Assembly (NCBI GenBank): GCA_019022495.1
Contig: JAFEKR010000005.1
Coordinates: 3,596,001-3,660,000 of the forward strand
Length of the DNA stretch: 64,000 nt
Source: Epichloe hybrida
Lineage: Eukaryota; Ascomycota; Sordariomycetes; Hypocreales; Clavicipitaceae
Reading direction: 5' to 3'
Positions 49,880 to 63,600 of the stretch are shown piece after piece. The notes under the pieces are model-generated. The model was not told where the DNA came from, searched no databases, and saw only the letters and a program-made list of their open reading frames with translations. The translations under genes were made by a program, and so were the position numbers. The stretch's first letter is position 1. Each line of letters opens with the position of its first letter.

Positions 49880-50455
49880 AAAATAGGTATAAAAGTGGGT
49901 ATAAAAGTGGGTCCTTATAACTATTAGTAACTTCTTTATAGCTTTCTTACTTAAATATATAATTTTTACTTTAAAAGAGAAATTTATTTAAAAGTGAGTC
50001 CAAAAGTAGGTCCTTATACCTATAAGTAACTTCTTTATAGCTTTCTTACTTAAATACATGATTTTTACTTAAAAAGAGAAATTTATATAAAAGTGGGTAA
50101 GAAGAGCGTTATGTATAATTGTATTATGTAAAGTTAAATTTTTAACACTATAATATTTATAAAATCTTATTTTTTTATTTATTTTTAAATATTTCTTCTA
50201 AAAGTGGGTCCTTATACCTATAGGTAACTTCTTTATAGCTTTCTTACTTAAATATAAGATTTTTACTTAAATAAAGGAATTTTTATAAAAGTAAGTCTAT
50301 AAATAGGTCTTTATAACTATAAGTAACTTCTCTATAGCTTTCTTACTTAAAAGAGAGAGATTTTTATAAAAGTGAGTTTATAAGTAAGTTATTATAACTA
50401 TAACTTACTTCTTTATAGCTTTCTTACTTATATATATGATTTTTACTTAAAGGAA
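49880..50455. repeat. Tandem repeats of about 100 bp inside the hAT-like element
   Basis: About five degenerate copies of a unit containing AAAAGTGGGTCCTTATA, TAACTTCTTTATAGCTTTC and TTACTTAAATATATGATTTT. One interruption lies near 50105-50195. Confidence 0.75.
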
Positions 50456-50490
50456 ATACTTATTAATACTAATAGCTAATAAATTTATAA

Positions 50491-50616
50491 GCTATTATAA
50501 GCTATTATAAGCTATTATAAGCTATTATAAGCTATTATAAGCTATTATAAGCTATTATAAGCTATTATAAGCTATTATAAGCTATTATAAGCTATTATAA
50601 GCTATTATAAGCTATT
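50491..50616. repeat. Decamer minisatellite GCTATTATAA x12
   Basis: Twelve perfect tandem copies of GCTATTATAA followed by a partial copy, at the inner border of the right subterminal region of the hAT-like element. Confidence 0.95.
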
Positions 50617-51899
50617 TATACTACAAAATACTACAAAATACTACATGTAGTGTAGTGTAGTGAAAAAATTTCCTTGTAGTGTAGTATATAGTGTAGTGTA
50701 GTGTAGTGTAGTGTGTAGTATACTACACTACACTACAAATACTACATAATGTAGTGTAGTGTAGTGCAAAGCTCTGTGCCTAGCTAGTGATGTAAAGTAA
50801 TAGTGGATGCGTTATGTAGCTATAGATAGGCACGTAAATTATTTATTAATTACTTAGGCAGATTTCCTAGAATAGTTAAAAACTAGAATAATAGATATAG
50901 GTGTAAGACGCTTAGAAGTAATAAGGTTACTACTAAATCTTAGGTAGAAAAATAGCTAATTATTTTAATCCTTTATATAAGCCTAAGATAAGGTAAAAGC
51001 TAAGTTACCTAAAGAAATCCCTATATATCTAAGAATTATAATTTTTCTAAATAGCTTAAATAACGCTATAAGGAAGTAAATAATTAGTTAAGAGATTCTA
51101 ATAACCTAAAGCTAACTATTAGGCTAGGGTAAGAAAGTAAAGGTTATAATAGGTTTAGGCTAAAATAATAAAAAAGGTTAGAACTCTAAAAGAAAGAGGT
51201 AACACTCTTATTTTACATTACCTATAGATAAGGCGTAGTAATAAAGCGAAGACTAAGGGAAAAGATTATCCCTAGTGTATTATAAATATAAAAAGCCTAG
51301 GTATACTATACTAACTTATTAGGCACTAGATTATTTTACTTATAAAAGTACTAAATATATAACTAAGAAGTATAAGGAAAGTAATAATAAAGCTATATCT
51401 CCTAATATAATACTAGTTTAATTAGCATAGACCTAGGAATATAATCTCGCTATAGAATACCCTATAGATAATAGAATAAGAATATAGGTATCTCTATAAT
51501 AAGATAACTAGTAATTAGCTATATAAGCGCTATTTAATATAAGTATATAGTCTTTAATAATTTATCTAAAATTATTATTAAAAAAGGATTAGGAGAATAT
51601 AATCTAATTAGATAGGATATTAGAGAGTGTAAGTAAAAAAGTAATTTTATATTAAGGAATTCTAAAAAAATTAGTTAAGATAAAAGATAGTATAGGATTT
51701 ATAAAGGTTTACTAAGTTAGTTACTTTATTATTAGGAGTAATAAAGATTAGGCTAAGTATTCTAGAAAATAAAAATTAAAAAGGAAAAGAAAAAAGCTAA
51801 TTAAAGGACCTAGTAGTAATAGATATATAAATAAATAGTAAAGTAGCTATATAAATCCTTAAGTATACTTATTTATAGTAAAAAAGTAAAGGTATTATA

Positions 51900-54800
51900 G
51901 TTATACTAATTTTAGAAAACATAAGTAATAAAGAAGCTATATTAAATTAGGATAAGAGCACTAAGTGCCTTATACTAATAATCCTAGAAGAATATAGGGA
52001 GTTTATAGATATTTTTTCTAAAGAGTTAGTAAGTAAGCTTCCTAAACTAGGAGGTAACACTTATATAATTAAATTAGAAGAAGGGAAAACACTACCTTAG
52101 GGGCCTATATATAATTTAGCTAAAAGAGAGCTAGAGGTTCTTAGAGAGTACCTTATAAGTGCATAGCTTAAAGGGTAAATTAGAAGATTAGTTAGCCTAG
52201 CTAAAGCTCTAATTTTATTTATTCTAAAGAAAGGAGGGAAATTAAGGCTTTATATAGATTATAGGGGCCTAAACAAGATTATAATTAAGAATAAGGCCCC
52301 TTTACCTCTTATTGCTAAAATTCTTAATTAATTAGTAAGCATAGTTATTTTTATAGTCCTAGATTTTAAAAGATACGTACTACTAGCTATATATTTGCTT
52401 AGGTAATAAGTGGAAAATAGCGTTCTATTATTAATATAGTTACTTTAAATATCTAGTAATACTATTTAGACTAGTTAATATACTAGTGACTTTTTAGGAG
52501 TATATTAATAATACTCTTAAAGGACTTATTAATAAGACCTATATTATCTATCTAGATAATACGCTAATATATAGTAATAGGGTTAAGGATTATATAGAGT
52601 ATATTAAATAAGTTTTATATAGGTTTAAAGAGGTAAGTCTTTTTATTAACCTTAAGAAGTGTTAATTTTTAGTTAAGGAAGTTAAATTTTTAGGCTTTAA
52701 GATATTAGAGAAAGGTATTATAATAGACCTAGTAAGAGTTAAAGTAATTATAACCTAGCTAATACCACGTAGCGTTTTTAATATTTAGTTATTTCTTGGT
52801 TTTACTAGATTTTACCGCTGTTTTATTAAATAGTATAGTAAAGTTATTATTCTATTAATAGATTGCCTTAGAGGGAATTAACTAGTGATATTTAAACTAA
52901 AACCCTATAAGATAGTAGCATTTAGAGAGCTTTAATAAAGATTTTAGAAAGCGCTAATTTTAGTGTATTTTAACTTACTTACGTATCTTAGAGTGAAGAT
53001 AGATATATCTAGACATATAATTAGGGCTATACTTATAATGTTAGTGCTAGGTTACTAGCACCTAGTTATATTTATATTAAGAAAGATAACTAATACTAAA
53101 TTATAATATTTAATACCTAACGGTAAATTATTAGCTATTTAAGAGGCTTTTCACATATAGAGACACTATCTTACTTATTTAGCTTATATAATTAAAGTTA
53201 TTATAAATTACTTAAACTATAAGTACCTTGCTATAAAGCCTAAGCTTACTAGTAAGTAAGTAACTATGCTTAATAAGCTTTATTCTTTTAACTTTAAGAT
53301 TATATATTATATAGGGAAATTAAATCTTACTAACTTACTTTTAAGAAGACTAGATTTTATAAGTAAAGTAAGGAATGAGAAAGTAATAACTATATAACTT
53401 CTTACCTTTTTATCTAAATTTATAAATACTAAGAGATAAGAACACTATAGTAATATTATTAATACTATAGGCTTTACAAAAACATTACTTAATGTAACTA
53501 ATAGTTAGTTATAATAACGCTGCGATAATACTGCTAATATCTAGGGTTTTAAAAAATCATAACTTAACTATATTCCTAAAAAACCTAATAATCTAGATAA
53601 TCTTAGAAGAGTTATATTAGTAAGGTTATTTAATACTTTTTATACTTTAGTTAATAAGCAATAAGCTAGCTATAGTAATACTATTAGTACCTAGCGTATG
53701 TATTATTTATTACTTAATTGTTTTAATTTTCCTATTAGACTAGCTATTACTAATAGGGATAGACTAGTATAGGTTATTGCTAGTAAGCAGCAAGGGTGCC
53801 CCTTAAAAACATTACTTATCTATATCCTTATAAGACTAGAAGTATTTATTAAACTAATTACTTATAGAGATATTATAGCTAGGATCTAATCTATTTAAAG
53901 AACCTCTTCTAAGTTTAACTCTAACTTTTTAGAAAAGAGCTTAGAATTAAAACCCTTAATTTAAGTCTTATTATATAAAGCATAGTAAGGTAATAACTTT
54001 ACAATAGGTTAATTAAAGTTACTTAAAAGTAGTAATTTAGCTATATCCTAGATATAGTTAATTAGACCCTCTAAGCTATTAATATTTAAGAATTATATTT
54101 TTATTTCTCTAGGTATAAGAAAAGAAATTTTATTACTAACTTATAATAACCTTATTACTAGGCACTAAGGAGTAAGTAAAACTCTTTATTAGATTATAAA
54201 CTAATATTATTAGCTAATAATAAAGAAAGATATAAAGGTATATATTAGCACTTATGTAAATTATTAGACTTCAAAACTAAGGTATTATAAACTATATAGT
54301 AAGCTAGCTATGTTACTAGTGCCTAATCGCCCCTTTTAAGAATTATTAATGGATTTTATCACTAGACTTTTACTAGTAAAAGATTTAAATTAAACCTATA
54401 ACGTAATTTTAGTTATTATTAACTATTTTACAAAATACAGTATTTATATCCTTGTTTTAACGTAACTAACTAGTAATAGGCTAGTAACTATATTCTTAGA
54501 ATATGTTTTTAGAGACTATAGAGCCCTAGAAGGTATTATAATAGACTAAGGTTTTATATTTACTAATGGTTTCTAAATAACTTTTTACTATCTTCTTATA
54601 ATAAAGCAGCTACTTAGTACTGCTTTTTACCCCTAGATAAACGGTTAGATAAAACATTTAAACTAGGTCTTAGAATATTATTTAAGGGCTTTTGCTTATG
54701 CTAAACAGACTAATTAGGTAAATAACCTATTAATAGCGCAATTTACGTATAATATAAGCAATTACTTAACGCATAGCTACACACTAGTAAAGGCGTTATA

Positions 54801-55400
54801 AGGTTATAATCCTAGAGGTCTATAGTAAGTAATAGTAAATATCCCTTTAGTAAATAATTAAGCTAAAAGTAAGATTTTAGTACTAAGAGAGAAGTATACT
54901 ATAATTAAGTAGCTTTTAAGTAACTTATAGACTTAGTATAAAAAATATTATAACTAGAAGAGAACTCTAATAAGGTTTAAAGTTAGTAACTATGTTTTAT
55001 TATTAATAAAAAATATTAACCTAAGATACCCTAGTAAGAAGCTAGCTATAAAGTATCTAGGCCCCTATAAAATTAAAAAGGTAATTAGAAGTTATAGATT
55101 AGCATATTAATTAAAATTACTACCTAGGACTTAATTATATAATATATTTAATATTACTAGTCTTAAACCTTTTAAAGGGGACCTAATAGATATAAAAGAT
55201 ATATCCTTACTATAAGATACTATTAAAGATAATAAATAAGAGTTTAAAGTTAAGAGAATTATTTTATATTACTATAATAGAAAGCATTATAAATATCTAG
55301 TTAAATAGAAAGGCTATAATACTTTAGAGAATTCTTAGGTATTAAAAAGGGATTTTATTACTAGAGAAATTATTAATAACTATAAGTAATAGCTAAGTAA
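51900..55400 (+). pseudogene. Degenerate gypsy pol (RT, RNase H, integrase, chromodomain), copy 1
   Basis: The reverse transcriptase block [20 protein letters not shown] starts near 52230; the catalytic YLDD reads YLDNTLIYS (52547-52575). RNase H-like sequence lies near 52970-53220. Integrase begins with a zinc-finger region near 54150, GVSKTLY and a stop, then the core with LLMDFITRLLLVKDLN near 54345 and a second Asp at IIID near 54535. A chromodomain (KYLVK, stop, KGYNTLENS) lies at about 55290-55345. Stops sit mainly at expected Gln and Trp codons (CAA/CAG to TAA/TAG, TGG to TAG). The chromodomain places the element in the chromovirus group. It is not functional. Confidence 0.85.
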
Positions 55401-57317
55401 TAAAGTTAATATAAGGTAATTATATTTTATAACTTAATACACTAAAGATATTAGAAAATAAAGTTAATTTACTTAGATAACTTAAATAATCTATTACATA
55501 GCTACTAAGCACCTATCCCTTTATAATAGAGTTAGCCCTTAAGACTACTAGTCCCTTATTATTATTAGTAGCTATAGGAGCTATAAAGGAAAAGGCCTTA
55601 GGAGTATCTTTATTATTAGAATTCCTCTCTCTATATATATAAACCTAAAGTACACTAGGGAGCTTAATAAAATTAATATATTTAGGTAAATTAATAGTAT
55701 TTAGTGTAAACTACTAGTAAGTTAGTTAAGCATTAGCTATGTATATTAAGAAAGCTTACCTTTAGGATATTCTAGGCTATAAAGTAAAGATAGTTTATAA
55801 TATTAATCTAAGTCTTTAGATTTATAGTATTACTTAGTAGTGCTATTATAGTGTGTTTATTATATTTTACCTTATAAGTAATATTAGTAAATATTTAAGC
55901 GTAGTAAATATAACTATACTTATTAGAATTTTTATAAACTAGGATAGTATTTTATAGCTTTTTCTTTATTTTTATAATAGGCTAGTAGTAAGTTAGTAGT
56001 AATCTAGTGTCTAGGAAATAGGATTATACTTACTTTATTTTAATAGTAGTAGCTACCTTTAGAAGTAGCTTTAATAAGTTTAAATAGCCTATTATAAAGC
56101 TATATAATTTAAGCTAAAGTCTAGTAGTGTATTAGTAATAACTAGGTAAATTTTAGTTAAGAAAGATATACTATAATATAGTTTTTATTATTTTAGAAGT
56201 AATAAGCATATTTTATTAAATAGCCTATTAAATATTAGCTATAAAGAAGTAATAAGTAAGTAAAGATATTATACTTAAAGACTTATTATATTTAGCTAGG
56301 AAGGTTTTTTTATTAATAAGGTATCCTAGAATCTTATAAGTGCTATTTTTTAGGAGAATATTTTATATTACTACTTACTAATAATAGTGTATATATAGAA
56401 TCTTTTTTAAAGTTATTTTACTAGTAATAAGTTAGTAATAGAGATACTATAAGGATATAATAAACTTATAATAAGATTTTAGAAGAAGTTTGCTTTTAGG
56501 GAGACTTTATAGGAGATTTCTTAGTTAATAGATTTTCTTAAGGCATTAATAAAGGTAGAGTTTAGGTATAAGACTTAAATATAGTAAACTAGCTATAAGT
56601 TAGCTATAATAGACTAGATAGGGAAGTTATACTAATAAGAGTATAAACTTATAAGCTAGATAAGAGTAAGAAACTAAGATAAATAAGAATAAATAATAAT
56701 AATAATTAGGGACTAAAAGAGATTAGTAACTACTAAGTAATAGTAGTAAAAGAGCTACTACTTAGCTAGTAAGGGTAACTTATAAGGTTAAGGGATATTA
56801 TAAAAGAAAGGAAAAGTGTAAAAGGGGGGAAAAATTAGTCTCTTTTATATTAACCCTAGACCCCTTAAGTAATCTAACACACTATATATAAGTAATTTAT
56901 AAATCATAATAATAACTATTAGCATTACTAAACGCACATATGCCTAATAGCTATAAGCTTATAGTAACTATAATATAAACCCTCTAGTTAGACTATTTAA
57001 AACCCTAGTATTAAGTACCTTATTTATTTAACTAATTACGAAAATTAATATAGGTTATTTATATTGTTTTTTCTAGCTACGTAATAGGTAATAATATTTA
57101 TTTTACTATAGTAAAGTTATATATAGGCTACTATTAAAATATTACTAACTATAATAAGGGGTTATTTTTAATTAGTAGTATTATTATTATTATTTCTTTT
57201 TATTTACTTATGCGTCTAGATATAAGGTGCCTTATCTTATTTTTCCTTATAAAGCTCTAATATAATAACTATGCCCTAAGTAAGTAGCTTATTTTATAAT
57301 TAAGGTTAATTATATAT
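55400..57317 (+). other. 3' extension of the gypsy element, possible extra ORF remnant
   Basis: About 1.9 kb between the chromodomain and the polypurine tract, also present in copy 2 to the window end. At about 56430-56700 a plus frame reads VIEIL, stop, GYNKLIIRF, stop, KKFAFRETL, with stops that mostly fit lost Gln codons. I do not recognise the protein. Confidence 0.45.
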
Positions 57318-57326
57318 AGGGGGGGT
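57318..57326 (+). other. Polypurine tract
   Basis: AGGGGGGG a few bases upstream of LTR D, as expected for the plus-strand primer of reverse transcription and striking in otherwise G-poor DNA. Confidence 0.75.
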
Positions 57327-57330
57327 ATTA

Positions 57331-57600
57331 TATTAGGAGTGTAGAGGTTAAAGATAGGATATTTATTAAAGTAAGTCTTTAGAGAACCTTTAGGCTATAT
57401 AAATAATAAAGAGGCTAGCTAGCTATAAGATAGCTATGTGCTTATAAAGCAAGGTATTTATTAAAGATAGCGCATATTATTAGTGCTAGGTTAGAGATTA
57501 AAACCTTTACGCACTTACCCCTAGCTAGTATTTATCTAGTAGTAACTATAATAGTCTTAGCTATTACTTTATTCTTAACCTTTTAGTATAAGCTATAATA
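57331..57600 (+). repeat. LTR D, shared by the two tandem gypsy copies
   Basis: A 270-bp LTR (TATTAGGAGTGTAGAGG...AGCTATAATA; original TG mutated to TA). It is preceded by the copy 1 polypurine tract and followed directly by copy 2 internal sequence (AATTAATCTCTCTTAACC), so a single LTR serves both copies and no target duplication lies here. Confidence 0.85.
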
Positions 57601-60600
57601 AATTAATCTCTCTTAACCTTTTTAAGAATATAAACTATTAGCTAGATTATTATATAGCTAACACTCTAAAGATTTATAAGAAATACACTAGTACCTTATA
57701 ATAATAAAGCTATAGATAATTAGGAAGATAAAGAACCCCTATAATCTAGAACTATAGATAATAATAGGGTATAATAAACGCTACTTAATCTTAATTTAAG
57801 TGAAGGTATAGATAATATAACTAAAGAAAAAAGGGCATTATAGTAACGCTATAAAGTTATATAATCTAAGCTATATTACCTTTAGAGAAGATAAGAAGTC
57901 TTATAGACAAAGGCATAAATTAAAGAGCTTAAGGTAAATCTAGGATTAGCTAGACCTTAAACTAGACCTATAATTACCCCTTAAACATTAGCTATAATTT
58001 TACCTATAGTCTATAGTAATATAGTAGTAATTATATAGTAAGGTAGTCTTATTAAAATATAAATAAAAATGCCTATATATAAAGGGGAAATATATAAAAG
58101 CCTATAGAATTTCTTAGTAAACTTAGATATACTATTTAAATTAGACTACTATACCTTTACGGATAATATAACTAAGGTAGCATATATAAGTAGCTACCTA
58201 GCTAGTAATATAAAGTAATAGTAAATACGTTATATAGCTATAAATAAGTATGTAAATTATTTGTTAATTACCTAGGCAGATTTTCTAGAATAGTTAAAAA
58301 CTAGAATAATAGATATAAGTATAAGATACTTAGAAGTAATAAGATTACTACTAAATCTTAGGTAAAAAAATAACTAATTATTTTAATCTTTTATATAAGC
58401 CTAAGATAAGGTAAAAGCTAAGTTACCTAAAGAAATCCCTATATATCTAAGAATTATAATCTTTCTAAATAGCTTAAATAATACTATAAGAAAGTAAATA
58501 ATTAGTTAAGAGATCCTAATAACCTAAAGCTAACTATAAGGCTAGGGTAAGAAAGCAAAGGTTATAATAAGTTTAGGCTAAAATAATAAAAAAGGTTAGG
58601 ACTTTAAAAAAAAGAGGTAATACTCTTATTTTATATTACCTATAAATAAGGCATAGTAATAAAGTAAAGACTAAGAGAAAAGATTATCCCTAGTGTGCTA
58701 TAAATATAAAAAGCCTAGGTATATTATACTAGCTTATTAGGCACTAGATTATTTTACTTATAAAAGTACTAAGTATATAACTAAGAAGTATAAAGAAAGC
58801 AGTAATAAAGCTATGTCTTCTAATATAATACTAGTTTAATTAGTATAGACCTAGGAATATAATCTTACTATAAAATACCCTATAGATAATAAAATAAGAA
58901 TATAGGTATTTTTATAATAAGATAACTAGTAGTTAGCTATATAAGCACTATTTAATATAAGTATATAGTCTTTAATAATTTATCTAAAATTATTATTAAA
59001 AAAGGATTAGGAGAATATAATCTAATTAAATAGGATATTAAAGAGTGTAAGTAAAAAAGTAATTTTATATTAAGGAATTCTAAAAAAATTAGTTAAGATA
59101 AAAGATAATATAGGATTTATAAAGGTTTACTAAGTTAGCTACTTTATTACTAATATAGGTAAAGGGATAATTCTAGGAATAAACTAGATTAAAGAGTATT
59201 TACATATAATTATATATTAGGAGCATAAATACTAGAGATATCTAGTAATAATAAAATATCTCTCCTTTACTTATAGTAAGTAATAAGTATATAAAGAGAA
59301 AAAAATAGTAGTAATTACTTTATTATTAGAAGTAATAAAGATTAGGCTAAGTATTCTAGAAAATAAAAATCAAAAAAGAAAAGGAAAAGGCTAATTAAAG
59401 GACCTAGTAATAATAGATATATAAATAAATAGTAAAGTAGCTATATAAATCCTTAAGTACGCTTATTTATAGTAAAAAAGCAAAGGTATTATAGTTATAC
59501 TAATTTTAGAAAATATAAGTAGTAAAGAAGCTATATTAAATTAGGATAAAAGCACTAAGTACCTTATACTAATAATCCTGGAAGAATATAGGGAGTTTAT
59601 AGATATTTTTTCTAAAGAGTTAGTAAGTAAGCTTCCTAAACTAGGAGGTTACACTTATATAATTAAATTAGAAGAAGGGAAAACACTACTATAGGGGCCT
59701 ATATATAATTTAGCTAAAAAGGAGCTAGAGGTTCTTAGAGAGTACTTTATAAGTATATAGCTTAAAGGGTAAATTAGAAAATTAGTTAGCCTAGCTAAAG
59801 CCTTAATTTTATTTATTTTAAAGAAAGGAGGGAAATTAAGGCTTTATATAAATTATAGGGGCCTAAATAAGATTATAATTAAGAATAAGGCCCCTTTGCC
59901 CTTTATTACTAAAATTCTTAATTAATTAGTAAGCATAGTTATTTTTATAGTCCTAGATTTAAAAGATATATATTACTAGCTATATATTTGCTTAGGTAAT
60001 AAGTAAAAAATAGCATTTTATTATTAATATAGCTACTTTAAATATCTAGTAATACTATTTAGACTAGTTAATATACTAGTAACTTTTTAGGAGTATATTA
60101 ATAATGCTCTTAAAGGACTTATTAATAAGACCTATATTATTTATTTAGATAATATGCTAATATATAGTAGTAAGGTTAAAGATTATATAGAGCATATTAA
60201 ATAAGTTTTATATAGGTTTAGAGAGGTAAGTCTTTTTATTAACCTTAAGAAGTGTTAATTTTTAGTTAAGGAAGTTAAATTTTTAGGCTTTAAGATATTA
60301 AAGAAAGGTATTATAATAGACTTAGTAAAAGTTAAAGTAATTATAACCTAGCTAATACTACATAGTGTTTTTAATATTTAGTTATTTCTTAGTTTTACTA
60401 GATTTTATTACTATTTTATTAAATAGTATAGTAAAGTTATTATTCTATTAATAAATTACCTTAGAGGGAATTAACTAGTAATATTTAAACTAAAACCCTA
60501 TAAGTTAGTAATGTTTAAAGAGCTTTAATAAAGATTTTAGAAAGCGCTAATTTTAGTGTATTTTAACTTACTTATATATCTTAGAGTGAAGATAAATATA

Positions 60601-63600
60601 TCTAGATATGTAATTAGGGCTATACTTATAATATTAGTACTAGGTCACTAGCACCTAGTTATGTTTATATTAAGGAAAATAACTAATACTAAATTATAAT
60701 ATTTAATACCTAATAGTAAATTATTAGCTATCTAAGAGGCTTTTCGCATATAGAGACACTATTTTGCTTATTTAGCTTATATAATTAAAGTTATTATAAA
60801 TTATTTAAACTATAAGTACCTTACTATAAAGCCTAAGCTTACTAGTAAGTAAGTAATTATACTTAATAAGCTTTACCCTTTTAATTTTAAGATTATATAT
60901 TATATAGGGAAATTAAATTTTACTAACTTACTTTTAAGAAAACTAGATTTTATAAGTAAGGTAAGGAAAGAGAAAGTAGTAACTATATAACTTCTTACCT
61001 TTTTATTTAAATTTATAGATACTAAGAGATAGGAATACTATAGTAATATTATTAATACTATAGGCTCTATAAAAACATTACTTAATATAACTAATAGTTA
61101 GTTATAATAACACTATAATAATACTACTAATATCTAGGGTTTTAAAAAATTATAACTTAACTATATTCCTAAAGAACCTAATAATCTAGATAACCTTAGA
61201 AGAGTTATATTAGTAAGGTTATTTAATACTTTTTATACTTCTATTAATAAGCAATAAGCTAGCTATAGTAATACTATTAGTACCTAGCGTATGTATTATT
61301 TATTACTTAATTATTTTAATTTTTCTATTAGACTAGCTATTTCTAATAGGGATAGACTAGTATAGGTTATTACTAGTAAGTAGCAAGGGCGCCCCTTAAA
61401 AATATTACTTATCTATATCCTTATAAGACTAAAAGTATTTATTAAACTAATTACTTATAAAGATATTATAGCTAGGATTTAATTTATTTAGAGAACCTTT
61501 TCTAAGTTTAACTCTAACTTTCTAGAAAAGAGCTTAAAATTAAAACCCTTAATTTAAGTCTTATTATATAAAGTATAGTAAGGTAATAACTTTAATATAG
61601 CTTAATTAAAGTTACTTAAAAGTAGTAATCTAGCTATATCCTAAATATAGTTAATTAAACCCTTTAAGCTATTAATATTTAAGAATTATATTTTTATTTC
61701 TCTAGGTATAAGGAAAGAAATTTTATTATTAACTTATAATAACCTTATTACTAGGCACTAAGGAGTAAGTAAAACTCTTTATTAGATTATAAACTAATAT
61801 TATTAGCTAATAATAAAGAAAGATATAAAGGTATATATTAGTACTTATATAAATTATTAGACTTTAAAACTAAGGTATTATAAACTATATAGTAAGCTAG
61901 CTATATTACTAGTGCTTAATTACCTTTTTTAAGAATTATTAATAGATTTTATTACTAGACTTTTACTAGTAAAAGATTTAAATTAAACCTATAATATAAT
62001 TTTAGTTATTATTAACTATTTCACAAAATATAGTATTTATATCCCTATTTTAATATAACTAACTAGTAATAAGCTAGTAACTATATTCTTAAAATATGTT
62101 TTTAGAGACTATAAAGCCTTAGAAAATATTATAATAGACTAAGGTTTTATATTTACTAGTGGTTTCTAAATAACTTTTTATTATCTTCTTATAATAAAGT
62201 AATTACTTAGCACTGCTTTTTACCCCTAGATAGATAGTTAAATAGAATATTTAAACTAGGTCTTAGAATATTATTTAAGGGCTTTTGCTTATACTAAATA
62301 GACTAATTAGGTAAATAACCTATTAATAGCGTAATTTATATATAATATAAGTAATTACTTAATGTATAGCTATATACTAGTAAAGGCATTATAAGGTTAT
62401 AATCCTAGAGGTCTATAGTAAGTAATATTAAATATCCCTTTAGTAAATAATTAAGCTAAAAGTAAGATTTTAGCACTAAGAGAGAAGTATACTATAATTA
62501 AGTAACTTTTAAGTAACTTATAGACTTAGTATAAAAGATATTATAACTAGAAGAGAATTCTAATAAGGTTTAAAGTTAGTAACTATATTTTATTATTAAT
62601 AAAAAACATTAACCTAAGACACCTTAGTAAGAAGCTAGCTATAAAGTATCTAGGCCCCTATAAAATTAAAAAGGTAATTAGGAGTTATAAATTAGTATAT
62701 TAATTAAAATTATTACCTAGGACTTAATTATATAATATATTTAATATTACTAGTCTTAAACCTTTTAAAGGGAACCTAATAAATATAAAAGATATATTCT
62801 TACTATAAGATACTATTAAAGATAATAAATAAGAGTTTAAAGTTAAGAGAATTATTTTATATTACTATAATAGAAAGTATTATAAATATCTAGTTAAATA
62901 AAAGAGCTATAATACTTTAGAGAATTCTTAGGTATTAAAAAGGGATTTTATTACTAGAGAAATTATTAATAACTATAAGTAATAGCTAAGTAATAAAGTT
63001 AATATAAGGTAATTATATTTTATAACTTAATATACTAAAGATATTAGAAAATAAAGTTAATTTACTTAGATAACTTAAATAATTTATTATATAGTTACTA
63101 AGTACTTATCCCTTTATAATAGAGTTAGCCTCTAAGATTACTAGTCCCTTATTATTAGTAATAGCTATAGGAGCTATAGAGAAAGAGGCCTTAGGAGTAT
63201 CTTTATTATTAGAATCCCTCTCTTTATATATATAAACTTAAAGTGCACTAAGGAGCTTAATAAAACTAATATATTTAAGTAAATTAATAGTATTTAGTAT
63301 AAACTACTAGTAAGTTAGTTAAGTATTAGCTATATATACTAAGAAAGCTTACCTTTAGGATATTTTAGGCTATAAAGTAAAGATAGTTTAAAATATTAAT
63401 CTAAGTCTTTAGATTTATAGTATTACTTAGTAGCACTATTATAGTATATTTATTATATTTTACCTTATAAGTAATATTAGTAAATATTTAAGTATAGTAA
63501 ATATAACTATACTTATTAGAATTTTTATAAACTAAAATAGTATTTTATAGCTTTTTCTTTGCTTTTATAGTAGGCTAGTAATAAGTTAGTAGTAATCTAG

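Larger units (their letters stand above)
49116..50776. mobile_element. Non-autonomous hAT-like transposon nested in gypsy copy 1
   Basis: A 1,661-bp insert absent from the collinear part of copy 2. It is flanked by a perfect 8-bp duplication TGCCTAGC (49108-49115, 50777-50784). The ends are CAGAGCTTTACA and, inverted, CAGAGCTTTGCA: 12-bp TIRs with one mismatch. Subterminal regions carry dense GTAGTGTAGT repeats (49126-49213, 50631-50765). An 8-bp target duplication and CAGAG ends fit the hAT superfamily. No transposase frame is visible, so it would need a partner enzyme. Confidence 0.82.
48223..57600 (+). mobile_element. Ty3/gypsy chromovirus copy 1, RIP-degenerate, 9.4 kb including a nested hAT-like insert
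   Basis: LTR C (48223-48492), internal region (48493-57330), polypurine tract, LTR D (57331-57600). Translated pieces in order are a gag-like region, protease remnant, reverse transcriptase, RNase H, integrase and chromodomain, followed by about 1.9 kb of extra sequence. All frames are closed by TAA/TAG. Removing the 1,661-bp insert and one target copy gives about 7.7 kb, long for a fungal chromovirus because of the 3' extension. Confidence 0.87.

Noticed and set aside
50491..50616. Regular decamer array resembling a CRISPR-like pattern
   Set aside because: Repeats are perfectly adjacent with no spacers, and the genome is eukaryotic; it is a minisatellite inside a transposon.
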